Shown piece by piece: positions 30,082 through 38,390 of a DNA stretch of 64,000 nt (positions are counted from its first letter, which is position 1; the number at the start of each line of letters is the position of its first letter). The stretch is from Chryseobacterium gleum. GTDB taxonomy: Bacteria; Bacteroidota; Bacteroidia; UBA10329. The stretch spans positions 18,665-82,664 of the forward strand of contig CAMDOM010000006.1 of the NCBI GenBank assembly GCA_945903645.1. Reading direction: 5' to 3'. The notes beneath the pieces were generated by a model. It was not told the DNA's origin and searched no databases. It was given only the letters and a program-made list of their open reading frames with translations. A program made the position numbers and the translations under genes.

Positions 30082-31074
30082 TTATTGGGCCTTGGCAGTC
30101 TCTATGTCAAATTTCTCGCCAAGAGTGCCCAAACCGATGGAGCGGTAGTAATTATTGAAAAGATTTACGGCAATATCGTTACGCTGTTCTTTGGTAGCTA
30201 CTCCTAAAATAATGGTAGTTACCCGATGTCCACAACGCTGTGAAGTAGCCACTACGCAATAGCCTGCAGCTTTAGTAAATCCTGTTTTCAGTCCATCAAT
30301 TTCATCAAATGACTTCACTAATGAATTGCGATTTTCGTAGGTAAAGATGCCGTTTCCGTTCTTGATTTTGTCGCTGCTTCTGCACGTGTAGTCCAATATG
30401 CAGTCAAACTTCACCGTTTCTCTAGCCAATAAAATCAAATCTGCTGGCGTAGAGCTATTGTCTTTTCCAGGTGCATTGGGCATTCCTGTGCTATTAAAAA
30501 ACACCGTACTTTCCATTTTCATTTCGGCAGCCTTGTGATTCATCATTTTCACAAATTTCGCCTCCGTACCTCCAATGTGCTCCGCTATAGCATAGGCAGC
30601 ATCGTTTCCGCTACGCACCATTGCAGCTCCCAACAACTCTTCAAGCATAAGTTTTTGACCAGCTTTCAAGAACAGACTCGAACCACCAACGTAAGTGGCC
30701 TGTTTGCTAATGGTAACGGTGTCCGTTAAGCTAATTGTTCCAGCTTCGGTATGTTCCATAGCAATAAGGGCAACCATCATTTTGGTAAGAGATGCTACTG
30801 GAAAAGGCACGTTCATATTCTTTTCCCAAACAACTTTATTCTCTGTGTGGTCGAATACTAAACCAGCTTTCATCAAACCTGGCGAATACGCTATAGAACT
30901 GTCAATCGCCATAATAATGCGATTAGGGTCTGGGTCTGGCTGTGTGGCCTGTACGGATGCTTTTAACCCTTTGCCTACTTCACCAAAAAGATGGGTAGGG
31001 TCGGAAAAAAGTAACGTAGCGAAAAGAAGGGTTGGGCTTATAAGAAAAGCCAATCCTTGCAGTTTCTTTCTCAT
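30082..31074 (-). CDS. D-alanyl-D-alanine carboxypeptidase (peptidase S11, PBP5-like)
   Basis: The 330-residue product removes the terminal D-Ala from peptidoglycan pentapeptides in the periplasm. The three catalytic motifs are clear: SxxK as SLTK (S95, K98), SGN (S156-N158) and KTG (K264). A hydrophobic N-terminus (residues 6-23) exports it. The C-terminal end is short after the KTG domain and lacks the beta-domain and amphipathic anchor helix of E. coli PBP5. A possible promoter element CACCTTTG lies at 31170-31177 on the minus strand. Confidence 0.9.
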   Translation of the reverse strand: MRKKLQGLAFLISPTLLFATLLFSDPTHLFGEVGKGLKASVQATQPDPDPNRIIMAIDSSIAYSPGLMKAGLVFDHTENKVVWEKNMNVPFPVASLTKMMVALIAMEHTEAGTISLTDTVTISKQATYVGGSSLFLKAGQKLMLEELLGAAMVRSGNDAAYAIAEHIGGTEAKFVKMMNHKAAEMKMESTVFFNSTGMPNAPGKDNSSTPADLILLARETVKFDCILDYTCRSSDKIKNGNGIFTYENRNSLVKSFDEIDGLKTGFTKAAGYCVVATSQRCGHRVTTIILGVATKEQRNDIAVNLFNNYYRSIGLGTLGEKFDIETAKAQ

Positions 31075-31200
31075 GTTCCTGACGTGTGGGTTATTGTAAG
31101 CATTGTGAAAGCAACAATTATACGACCGTAGGCTTATAACGTAAAAATCAAGCGTTTATTCTATTAACACAAAGGTGTTCATTTCCAATGTACTAATTTG

Positions 31201-31863
31201 TCACACAATAAGCAGGCTCGCCAACTGCAAATCAAGTGGCGATGTTACTTTGATATTTTCAACATTTCCTTGCACCAAAGCAATGTCTTTTCCTGTTGCC
31301 TCTACCACGCTTGCATCATCCGTAAATTGATTATGCGCAGCTTTTGCATACGCGTCTTTTAGCTCGTTTGCCCTAAAACATTGCGGAGTTTGAACCGCAT
31401 AGTATTCATCGCGATTTACGGCAATGCTGCCTGTTCCACTCATTTTGCGCAGCGATTGCACAATAGGAATCACAGGAACTGCCGCTCCAAATTGTTCGGA
31501 AGCTTCGAAACATCTTTCCACAACTTCTTTGGTCACGAGTGGACGAACGCCATCGTGAACGCCTATTAAATCTGCACTCGAAACTGTATTGAGCGCATTT
31601 TTCACCGAATCGAATCGCGTTTCGCCACCTGCTACCACAGTATGAGGTGTTGCGAAATTATGCGTTGTGCAAAGCTCCTTCCATGTAGAGAAATGCTGTT
31701 CTGGCAACGCTAAAACCAACTCCATTTCCATATCAATGGTATGCATAGTTCGTAAGGTGTGCATAAGAAGCGGCTTGCCATTTATTAAAAGGAATTGCTT
31801 TGGAATAACTGCACCCATGCGAGTTCCGCTGCCACCCGCTACCAAAATCATTGCTCGCCTCAT
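31201..31863 (-). CDS. ispD: 2-C-methyl-D-erythritol 4-phosphate cytidylyltransferase
   Basis: The 220-residue product catalyses the third step of the MEP isoprenoid pathway, joining CTP and methylerythritol phosphate. Signatures are the nucleotide-binding AGGSGTRMG (residues 9-17) with K22, GGETRFDSVKNAL, the substrate-binding HDGVRPLV, VQTPQCFR, and the C-terminal GNVENIKVTSPLDL. Length is typical. Its ATG overlaps the TGA of the small lipoprotein gene as ATGA, so the two are coupled. IspF is not adjacent. A 125-base gap separates it from the carboxypeptidase gene downstream. Confidence 0.96.
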   Translation of the reverse strand: MRRAMILVAGGSGTRMGAVIPKQFLLINGKPLLMHTLRTMHTIDMEMELVLALPEQHFSTWKELCTTHNFATPHTVVAGGETRFDSVKNALNTVSSADLIGVHDGVRPLVTKEVVERCFEASEQFGAAVPVIPIVQSLRKMSGTGSIAVNRDEYYAVQTPQCFRANELKDAYAKAAHNQFTDDASVVEATGKDIALVQGNVENIKVTSPLDLQLASLLIV

Positions 31864-32060
31864 AAATCTTGAGATGAAAACTGCGCTACTTCTCCGTTTT
31901 TGGGAGAATAATCGTACCCAAACGATGGGCAGTCACAGCTATTATTTCCGCTGCCACCGCTTGGCCGTCTATGTGGTTTTCCTTTGCGTTTGGTAGTTGC
32001 GCAGGCTCCTAAACCGATGGCTAGGACAAGAATTAAGAAAAGGGCGATTGCATTTCTCAT
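31860..32060 (-). CDS. Small lipoprotein upstream of ispD
   Basis: The 66-residue product has a lipoprotein signal with lipobox LGAC (Cys 20 or so) and a basic, Gly/Ser-rich mature part (TTKRKGKPHRRP) ending FSSQDL. It contains a CDCPSFGYDY stretch. It is predicted to be lipidated in the envelope. It is translationally coupled to ispD by a 4-base overlap, an arrangement that suggests common expression rather than a common function. No family recognised. The promoter element ends 6 nt before its ATG. Confidence 0.65.
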   Translation of the reverse strand: MRNAIALFLILVLAIGLGACATTKRKGKPHRRPSGGSGNNSCDCPSFGYDYSPKNGEVAQFSSQDL

Positions 32061-32066
32061 CTGTTA

Positions 32067-32074
32067 CAAAGGTA
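32067..32074 (-). promoter_or_regulatory. Promoter -7 element of lipoprotein-ispD operon (leaderless arrangement)
   Basis: TACCTTTG on the minus strand is a full consensus match, six bases before ATG 32060. Confidence 0.6.
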
Positions 32075-32125
32075 TAACGTCAGAACATCTAAAATATTTG
32101 AACTTCAATTTGTGGTCAAATCATC

Positions 32126-32133
32126 TAATTTTG
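32126..32133 (+). promoter_or_regulatory. Promoter -7 element of mlaEF operon
   Basis: TAATTTTG is a full consensus match and ends 10 nt before ATG 32144. The divergent lipoprotein-ispD promoter is about 50 bases away. Confidence 0.5.
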
Positions 32134-32143
32134 GCCGAAAGGA

Positions 32144-32887
32144 ATGGGACCACTAGCACACATAGGAAGATACGTTATTTGGATGGGTGGCGTGTTTCGC
32201 AAACCCGAGAAGTGGAATATTTATCGTAGACGAATTTTTGAGGAAGTTCAAAACGTAGGCTACAATTCAGTCGCCTTGGTTGCCATAGTTAGTTTATTCA
32301 TGGGCGCTGTGCTCACCATTCAGTTGGCCTACAACTTAACTAGTCCGCTAATACCGCTTTACACTGTAGGTTTGGGTGTTCGGGATTCTATCTTATTGGA
32401 GTTTGCGCCCACCATTATCAGCATCATTTTGGCGGGCAAAGTGGGCAGTAGTATTGCTGGGGAAATAGGCACAATGCGCGTAACCGACCAAATAGACGCT
32501 TTGGACATTATGGGCGTAAACAGTACGGGTTATTTGGTTGGGCCAAAAATTATAGCTGCTATGATTAGCAATCCAATCATCGTGCTCATCAGTATGATAT
32601 TAGGCATTACTGGAGGTTGGCTGGCGGGAATTTTTACAGGTGAAGTTTCCTCAAGCACCTACATCTACGGAATTCAATACTGGTTTCAACCCTATTATAT
32701 AACCTATGCACTAATCAAAACGGTGGTTTTTGCCGTAATAATCACCAGTATACCTGCCTATTTCGGGTATTACACTAAGGGTGGAGCGCTGGAAGTTGGT
32801 CGTGCCAGCACCGTTTCGGTGGTGTATAGCATTATGGTTATTTTGATTTTCAATCTTTTACTTACCCAGATGCTTTTGCATAAATGA
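32144..32887 (+). CDS. MlaE-family ABC transporter permease
   Basis: The 247-residue polytopic protein has the MlaE (YrbE) family layout: an amphipathic N-terminus, five to six transmembrane segments and the conserved stretches VALVAIVSLFMGAVLTIQ, EFAPTIISIILAGKVGSSIA, GEIGTMRVTDQIDALDIMG and YFGYYTKGGALEVG. These permeases move phospholipids or other lipids between inner and outer membrane with an MlaF ATPase and an MCE-domain protein (MlaD). The last four bases overlap the ATPase gene (ATGA). No MCE protein gene is in the window. Confidence 0.92.
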   Translation: MGPLAHIGRYVIWMGGVFRKPEKWNIYRRRIFEEVQNVGYNSVALVAIVSLFMGAVLTIQLAYNLTSPLIPLYTVGLGVRDSILLEFAPTIISIILAGKVGSSIAGEIGTMRVTDQIDALDIMGVNSTGYLVGPKIIAAMISNPIIVLISMILGITGGWLAGIFTGEVSSSTYIYGIQYWFQPYYITYALIKTVVFAVIITSIPAYFGYYTKGGALEVGRASTVSVVYSIMVILIFNLLLTQMLLHK

Positions 32888-33642
32888 TAGAGGTAAAAGG
32901 ACTGAACAAGAGTTTTGGCGAAAATCATGTGCTGCAGGACATCAACGCCAAGTTCCACAAGGGAAAAGTCAACATTATTATTGGTCAAAGTGGTTCAGGA
33001 AAAACGGTGCTCACAAAATGTATGGTAGGTCTGCATGATGTGGATAGCGGCACTATCGAATATGACGGAGTAGATTTCGCATCTCTCGATTTTCAGGATA
33101 AAACTAAGATTCGAAAAGATATTGGAATGCTTTTTCAAGCAGGCGCGCTTTTCGATTCTATGACGGTGGAGGAGAACGTAATGTTTCCATTGTCCATGTT
33201 TACCGATCAATCGCTTGCAGAACGCAGAGAACGCGCCAACTTTTGCTTGCAACGCGTAACGCTTCCTAATGCCAATGGGCTTTATCCATCAGAACTTAGC
33301 GGTGGAATGAAAAAACGGGTAGCTATTGCTCGTGCCATAGCTATGAATCCCAAGTATCTGTATTGCGATGAGCCCAACAGCGGTCTCGACCCAAAAACAG
33401 GGTTAGTAATAGATAAATTGATTCAAGAAATAACCGAGGAATACAATATCACCACTATCGTCATCACCCACGATATGAATTCGGTAATTGAAATTGGCGA
33501 CAATATCCATTTCATTTACAAAGGCAAGAAATGGTGGGAGGGAAGCAAAGAGGAAATTTTACGCACCGAAAACAAAGAAGTAAACGACTTTGTGTACGCT
33601 TCCGAGTTCATGAAGATGGTGAAAAAGGACTTGGCGAAGTAG
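32884..33642 (+). CDS. MlaF-family ABC transporter ATP-binding protein
   Basis: The 252-residue ATPase has Walker A GQSGSGKT (34-41), Q-loop LFQAGALF, signature LSGGMKKR (138-145), Walker B YLYCDEP (158-164) and the switch His in VITHDMNS. LSGGMKKR and DEPNSGLDP are typical of MlaF, the ATPase of the MCE lipid transporters. It overlaps mlaE by four bases and is certainly its partner. The C-terminal EFMKMVKKDLAK tail resembles the MlaF extension that contacts the partner protomer. Confidence 0.93.
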   Translation: MIEVKGLNKSFGENHVLQDINAKFHKGKVNIIIGQSGSGKTVLTKCMVGLHDVDSGTIEYDGVDFASLDFQDKTKIRKDIGMLFQAGALFDSMTVEENVMFPLSMFTDQSLAERRERANFCLQRVTLPNANGLYPSELSGGMKKRVAIARAIAMNPKYLYCDEPNSGLDPKTGLVIDKLIQEITEEYNITTIVITHDMNSVIEIGDNIHFIYKGKKWWEGSKEEILRTENKEVNDFVYASEFMKMVKKDLAK

Positions 33643-33697
33643 ATAGCCTTCTAGATTCCTTCGTTCTAAGTTTATTCTGTTTTGCTAAGAGTACAGA

Positions 33698-33728
33698 TTA
33701 GGCCAATTTATGGTAGATGAAGGCCTAA
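33698..33728. repeat. Inverted repeat upstream of the secA promoter
   Basis: TTAGGCC (33698-33704) and GGCCTAA (33722-33728) form a perfect 7-bp inverted repeat with a 17-base spacer. There is no T run, so it is a weak terminator candidate for mlaF at best; it may be an operator, as it ends about 30 bases before the secA -7 element. Confidence 0.35.
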
Positions 33729-33758
33729 ATTCCTCGTCATTCTGTCCCTCAAAACCCT

Positions 33759-33766
33759 TACTTTCG
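33759..33766 (+). promoter_or_regulatory. Promoter -7 element of the uORF-secA unit
   Basis: TACTTTCG fits TAnnTTyG. It ends 9 nt before the upstream-ORF ATG at 33776 and 89 nt before the secA ATG, so the message starts with the upstream ORF. Confidence 0.55.
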
Positions 33767-33775
33767 CGCCCCCGC

Positions 33776-33859
33776 ATGTCAGGCTGTCACACGTTCGCTA
33801 AGGGAACGGAAATTGACTGGCAAGCGGCTATTGCAGAACCCAGTTTTACTATCACATGA
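33776..33859 (+). CDS. 27-residue upstream ORF coupled to secA
   Basis: ATG 33776 opens 27 codons ending in a TGA that overlaps the secA ATG as ATGA. The product starts MSGCHTFAKG and ends AEPSFTIT. It has no signal peptide or known arrest motif. The start lies only 9 nt after a promoter -7 element, so it is the first start codon on the message. Between promoter and secA there is no other in-frame start for secA, since a TGA at 33814-33816 closes that frame. A small hairpin, CGTTC (33792-33796) with GAACG (33804-33808), falls inside it. Upstream peptides control secA in enterobacteria (SecM) and vibrios (VemP acts on secDF), but those are much longer. The coupling is visible; a regulatory role is inference. 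Confidence 0.5.
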   Translation: MSGCHTFAKGTEIDWQAAIAEPSFTIT

Positions 33860-36800
33860 TTGAATTTATCAACTCCCTTGTGCGCAAATTTTTTGGCACC
33901 AAGGCTGACAAAGATCTTCAAGAGGCGACTCCATTTGTAGACAACATTAAAATTGAGTTCGAAAAGCTTCAAGGCTTATCCAACGACCAACTTCGGGCCA
34001 AAACAGCTGAGTTTCGTAAGCGGATTTCCACATCACTTCAATCCGAATATTCAGAGATAGCTCAGCTAAAGGCAAAAGCGGAAGCCGATGATACCAGCAT
34101 GGAGGATAAAGAACATCTCTATGACCAAGTGGATGCCATCGAGAAAAAGGTGACTGAAAAGATTGCTGAGGTGCTTTTGCAAATCCTTCCCGAAGCATAC
34201 GCGGTGGTAAAAGAAACCTCAAGGCGCTATGCTCAAAACGATACGCTTGAGGTAACCGCAACAGACCTTGATCGTGAATTGGCTGTGAAATGGGAACACA
34301 TCACTATTCAAGGCGATAAGGCCATTTTCAATACCCAATGGACTGCCGGTGGTACTCAAGTGAAATGGGATATGGTGCATTATGATGTGCAACTTATTGG
34401 TGGCTATTTTCTTCACAAAGGCACCATAACGGAAATGGCAACGGGAGAGGGAAAAACCCTTGTAGCAACCCTTCCAGTATATCTAAATGCGCTGCCCGAA
34501 CGTGGTGTTCACGTAGTAACAGTGAATGATTATCTCGCAAAACGCGATAGCGAATGGATGGGTCCATTGTACCAGTTTCACGGTATGGAGGTGGATTGCA
34601 TAGACAAGCATCAACCCAATTCGGAAGAGCGTAGAAAGGCCTATCGTGCGGATATTACGTTTGGCACGAACAATGAATTTGGCTTCGATTATTTGCGCGA
34701 TAACATGGCGCGCAGCCCCGAAGATTTGGTGCAACGCAAGCACAACTTTGCCATTGTGGACGAGGTGGACAGCGTATTTATTGATGATGCGCGTACACCA
34801 CTCATTATTTCCGGACCAGTGCCACAGGGCGATCAGCACGAATTTCAAGAGCTAAAACCCAAAGTGGAGCAGCTTTTAAAAGTGCAGCGCGAATACTTAA
34901 CGCGCACCTTGGCAGATGCCAAGAAGTTGATTGGCGAGAAAAACGAGAAAGATGGAGGAATGGCGCTTTTGCGCTGCCATCGTGGATTGCCAAAGAGCAA
35001 GCCGCTTATTAAATACCTCAGCGAACCCGGTGTGAAGCAGATTTTGCAGAAGACCGAGAACTACTACATGCAAGACCAAAACAAGGAAATGCATTTGGTT
35101 GATGCCGAGTTGTATTTCGTTATCGAAGAAAAGCACAATACCATCGAGCTAACCGAAAAAGGGCTGGAATTGGTGACACGTAATATGGAAGACGACCAGT
35201 TTTTCGTGCTTACCGATGTAGGTTCGGCAATGGCCATTATCGAAAACGAGAATATTTCTGCGGAAGAAAAAGCGAAGAAAAAAGATGTTGTGATGCGCGA
35301 TTTTGCTATTAAAAGTCAGCGCGTGCATAGCATGAATCAGCTTTTTAAAGCCTACACACTTTTTGAAAAAGATGTGGAGTATGTGGTCATTGACAATAAG
35401 GTGAAAATTGTGGACGAGCAAACCGGTCGCGTGATGGAGGGCAGGCGCTATTCCGATGGATTGCATCAAGCCATTGAAGCAAAAGAAAGTTTGCGGGTTG
35501 AGGCGAGCACACAAACTTGGGCCACGGTGACGCTTCAAAATTATTTCCGTCTCTACAACAAATTGGCGGGTATGACCGGAACAGCTGAGACGGAAGCCAA
35601 AGAATTGTGGGATATCTACAAATTGGACGTGGTGGTTATTCCAACAAATCGCCCAATTACGCGGGAAGACAAAGAGGATTTAGTTTATAAAACAACCCGC
35701 GAAAAGTACAATGCGGTGATTGAGGAAGTGGTCAATTTGACCCAGAAAGGTCGCCCAGTTTTGGTGGGAACAACCTCGGTAGAGATTTCTGAATTGCTGA
35801 GCCGAATGTTGAAGCTGCGCAAAATTGAGCACAATGTGTTGAACGCAAAATTGCATGCCCGTGAGGCGGATATTGTGGCAGAGGCGGGTCGTCCGGGTGC
35901 GGTTACTATTGCCACAAACATGGCAGGTCGTGGTACGGATATTAAGTTACGCGAGGGCGTGAAGAATTCGGGTGGTTTGGCCATTATTGGCACCGAGCGT
36001 CACGAAAGTAGAAGGGTTGACCGTCAGTTGCGCGGTCGTGCTGGTCGTCAAGGCGATCCTGGGTCATCGCAATTCTACGTGTCGCTCGAAGATAATTTGA
36101 TGCGCTTGTTTGGATCCGACCGTATAGCCAAACTCATGGACCGCATGGGCTACGAAGATGGCGAGGTTATCCAACACAGTATGGTTACCAAAAGCATCGA
36201 ACGGGCGCAGAAAAAAGTGGAGGAAAACAACTTCGGTACCCGTAAACGCTTACTGGAATATGACGATGTGATGAATTCGCAGCGCGAGGTTATCTACAAG
36301 CGCAGACGCCATGCGTTGCAGGGCGAACGCCTTTCGGTGGACGTGTTCAACATGATTCACGACACCACAGCTGCATTGGTGGCCGAAGGTTTGGAGTCAA
36401 AAGACTTCGAGCAGTTCAAGCTTAATATGATTATCACGTTTGGAGCCGATATTCCAGTTACGCAACAGGAGTTTTTTAGCAGTAAAAATGATGCGGTAAC
36501 TGAAAATTTGGTGCATCACCTTAGTCAGAGTTATGTGCGCAAAAAAGCATCTGTTGCAGAGCGTGCTTTCCCGGTTATTTCTAATGTATTTGAAACGCAA
36601 GGCGAGAAATTTACCAATATCGTTATTCCATTTACCGATGGAATAAAGAACCTCAATGTGGTGGTTAATCTGCGAAATACCTACGAACGAAAAGGGCAAG
36701 ATTTGCCTTTGGAGTTTGAGAAAAACATCGTTCTGGCAATCATCGATCAGCAATGGAAAGACCATTTGCGCGATATGGATGAGTTGAAAACATCGGTTCA

Positions 36801-37179
36801 AAACGCTTCGTACGAGCAAAAAGACCCGCTTTTGGTCTACAAGTTCGAATCGTATGAACTGTTTAAACAAATGCTTGATCGCGTGAATCGTGAAGCAATT
36901 TCATTCCTATTCAAGGGAGATTTGCCTAATGCAGAAAACACTCAAGTTCGTCAGGCACCTCAGCAACGGCAGCAAGTAACTACAGCCACGAAGGCCGAGT
37001 TGCCATCGCGCACTAGTTCATCCGCGCCAGCCCAAGCACAGCAAGGTCGTCCAGGATTGCCACCGCCTCCAGTAGAAAAACCACAGCCTGTGCATGTGGA
37101 AGAGAAAACCAATCGCAACGACCCATGCCCATGTGGAAGCGGGAAGAAGTATAAGCAGTGCCATGGGGTGGGAGCATAG
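33856..37179 (+). CDS. secA: Preprotein translocase ATPase SecA
   Basis: The 1107-residue ATPase drives Sec-dependent export at the SecYEG channel. Walker A is MATGEGKT (194-201). The DEAD-like Walker B with its flanks reads DEVDSVFIDDARTPLIISGP, starting near residue 302. The second nucleotide-binding region includes NMAGRGTDIKL, GTERHESRRVDRQLRGRAGR and QGDPGSSQFYVSLED. The C-terminal zinc site is CPCGSGKKYKQCH. It is about 200 residues longer than E. coli SecA, with insertions around 330-430, as is normal in Bacteroidota. The start overlaps the 27-codon upstream ORF. Most exported proteins in this window depend on it. Confidence 0.98.
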   Translation: MIEFINSLVRKFFGTKADKDLQEATPFVDNIKIEFEKLQGLSNDQLRAKTAEFRKRISTSLQSEYSEIAQLKAKAEADDTSMEDKEHLYDQVDAIEKKVTEKIAEVLLQILPEAYAVVKETSRRYAQNDTLEVTATDLDRELAVKWEHITIQGDKAIFNTQWTAGGTQVKWDMVHYDVQLIGGYFLHKGTITEMATGEGKTLVATLPVYLNALPERGVHVVTVNDYLAKRDSEWMGPLYQFHGMEVDCIDKHQPNSEERRKAYRADITFGTNNEFGFDYLRDNMARSPEDLVQRKHNFAIVDEVDSVFIDDARTPLIISGPVPQGDQHEFQELKPKVEQLLKVQREYLTRTLADAKKLIGEKNEKDGGMALLRCHRGLPKSKPLIKYLSEPGVKQILQKTENYYMQDQNKEMHLVDAELYFVIEEKHNTIELTEKGLELVTRNMEDDQFFVLTDVGSAMAIIENENISAEEKAKKKDVVMRDFAIKSQRVHSMNQLFKAYTLFEKDVEYVVIDNKVKIVDEQTGRVMEGRRYSDGLHQAIEAKESLRVEASTQTWATVTLQNYFRLYNKLAGMTGTAETEAKELWDIYKLDVVVIPTNRPITREDKEDLVYKTTREKYNAVIEEVVNLTQKGRPVLVGTTSVEISELLSRMLKLRKIEHNVLNAKLHAREADIVAEAGRPGAVTIATNMAGRGTDIKLREGVKNSGGLAIIGTERHESRRVDRQLRGRAGRQGDPGSSQFYVSLEDNLMRLFGSDRIAKLMDRMGYEDGEVIQHSMVTKSIERAQKKVEENNFGTRKRLLEYDDVMNSQREVIYKRRRHALQGERLSVDVFNMIHDTTAALVAEGLESKDFEQFKLNMIITFGADIPVTQQEFFSSKNDAVTENLVHHLSQSYVRKKASVAERAFPVISNVFETQGEKFTNIVIPFTDGIKNLNVVVNLRNTYERKGQDLPLEFEKNIVLAIIDQQWKDHLRDMDELKTSVQNASYEQKDPLLVYKFESYELFKQMLDRVNREAISFLFKGDLPNAENTQVRQAPQQRQQVTTATKAELPSRTSSSAPAQAQQGRPGLPPPPVEKPQPVHVEEKTNRNDPCPCGSGKKYKQCHGVGA

Positions 37180-37182
37180 AAA

Positions 37183-37674
37183 ATGTCAGTAGAAGCAAAC
37201 CTCTTAGCAGAAACAATGGACGAAACGCGCAGCTTAACGCGTTTCTATCTTGGAAAATTGAAAGGTGAGGACATGACTCGAACCTTTGCAGTTGGAGATT
37301 ATGCTACCAACAGCCCATATTGGATTATTGCCCATCTCACATGGGCTGAGCACATGCTTCTTGTGGAATCTATGGGGCATCCAAAATTGGATATTCCATG
37401 GCTGGCCAAATTTGCCATTGGGACAATGCCAGCATCTCAAGATTTGCCATCGTTTGAGGAAGTGCTTACGCAGTTCAAGGCAGTACACGAATATGCGTTG
37501 ACCCATCTGCGCAGCATGACAGATGCTCAATTGGGAGAAGAAAATGTTCTGGGCATCAACTTTGGAGGCAAAACCACCAAGCGTTTCATTGCTATGCATT
37601 CCATTCGGCACGAGGGAACACATACAGGCCAATTGAGCCTTATCGCTCAGTTTTACGGCAAAAGGACGATTTGA
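37183..37674 (+). CDS. DinB-superfamily protein
   Basis: The 163-residue four-helix protein has the DinB/YfiT pattern of metal-binding His residues: one in IIAHLTWAEHMLL and two in the C-terminal HSIRHEGTHTGQLSLIAQFY. Members are thiol transferases, bacillithiol-dependent enzymes or unassigned metalloproteins. It starts three bases after the secA stop and is probably cotranscribed. The convergent esterase gene ends four bases after it, with no terminator between. Specific reaction unknown. Confidence 0.75.
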   Translation: MSVEANLLAETMDETRSLTRFYLGKLKGEDMTRTFAVGDYATNSPYWIIAHLTWAEHMLLVESMGHPKLDIPWLAKFAIGTMPASQDLPSFEEVLTQFKAVHEYALTHLRSMTDAQLGEENVLGINFGGKTTKRFIAMHSIRHEGTHTGQLSLIAQFYGKRTI

Positions 37675-37678
37675 ATTT

Positions 37679-38335
37679 CTATCTAGAAGCAACGTGGAGG
37701 AGCGTTTCTGCGTGCATCACATGTTTTCCATCGAACCAATGCACATGCAGTTGAGGGAAGAATTTCTTTAGCTCTTCCATCCGTTCTTCCACTTGTGATG
37801 GAGTAATAAACTCATCTTGAGTTCCGATACAAAAATCAATTTTAGTGTTGGTAAGCAGCGGTTGTATTTCGTGCAGAGCCAAATCATGCGGCCATTGACC
37901 AGCCCAAATAACCAGTTTTTTTGCTCTTATGTGATGTTTTGCCATCCATCGAATCGCAGTGGCTGTGCCTTGCGAAAAACCCAATACAACCAATCGCTGG
38001 TCAGTATTGTCAATACCACAATCCTGAAGCACAGCATTGATGTAGCCCCATTGGTCGTTCACTTCTTCTTCTCTATCTTCTTTCGTCATCCACGATGCGC
38101 CCACTCTTCCGCTCAATCCTTCCACATAAAATCGTGAAAGACCTTCTAGGGCAATAATTGCGTTTTCATTCGGATTCAAAGAATTGAAATGCCGAATAAA
38201 ATACTCGGCCAATTGTCCATAACCGTGAAATACAATCCAGATTTTCTTGGTTTGCGGAGTAATGCTGTTAAGGGTGAAATAGCGTGCCGTTCGGGCTACG
38301 GATATCAAATGTTTTGAAACGTGATTTTCTGCCAT
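37679..38335 (-). CDS. Alpha/beta-hydrolase, carboxylesterase/phospholipase-like
   Basis: The 218-residue cytosolic protein has the alpha/beta-hydrolase triad: oxyanion region VFHGYGQLAE, nucleophile elbow GFSQGTA, Asp in GTQDEFITP and His in GKHVMHAE. It resembles the small carboxylesterase / phospholipase family, though with low overall conservation. The substrate cannot be predicted. Its -7 element ends 7 nt before the ATG. It diverges from the Rossmann protein gene. Confidence 0.75.
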   Translation of the reverse strand: MAENHVSKHLISVARTARYFTLNSITPQTKKIWIVFHGYGQLAEYFIRHFNSLNPNENAIIALEGLSRFYVEGLSGRVGASWMTKEDREEEVNDQWGYINAVLQDCGIDNTDQRLVVLGFSQGTATAIRWMAKHHIRAKKLVIWAGQWPHDLALHEIQPLLTNTKIDFCIGTQDEFITPSQVEERMEELKKFFPQLHVHWFDGKHVMHAETLLHVASR

Positions 38336-38342
38336 AGTGGAG

Positions 38343-38350
38343 CAAAGCTA
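38343..38350 (-). promoter_or_regulatory. Promoter -7 element of the esterase gene (near-leaderless)
   Basis: TAGCTTTG on the minus strand is a full consensus match, seven bases before ATG 38335. Confidence 0.5.
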
Positions 38351-38378
38351 AGACCTCTTTTGAGTTGCCAATTCTGTT

Positions 38379-38386
38379 CATCTTTG
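38379..38386 (+). promoter_or_regulatory. Putative -7 element of the Rossmann protein gene (leaderless arrangement)
   Basis: CATCTTTG, one mismatch in the first base, then TTTC, then ATG 38391. A TTTG at 38359-38362 may be the -33 element. Confidence 0.45.
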
Positions 38387-38390
38387 TTTC

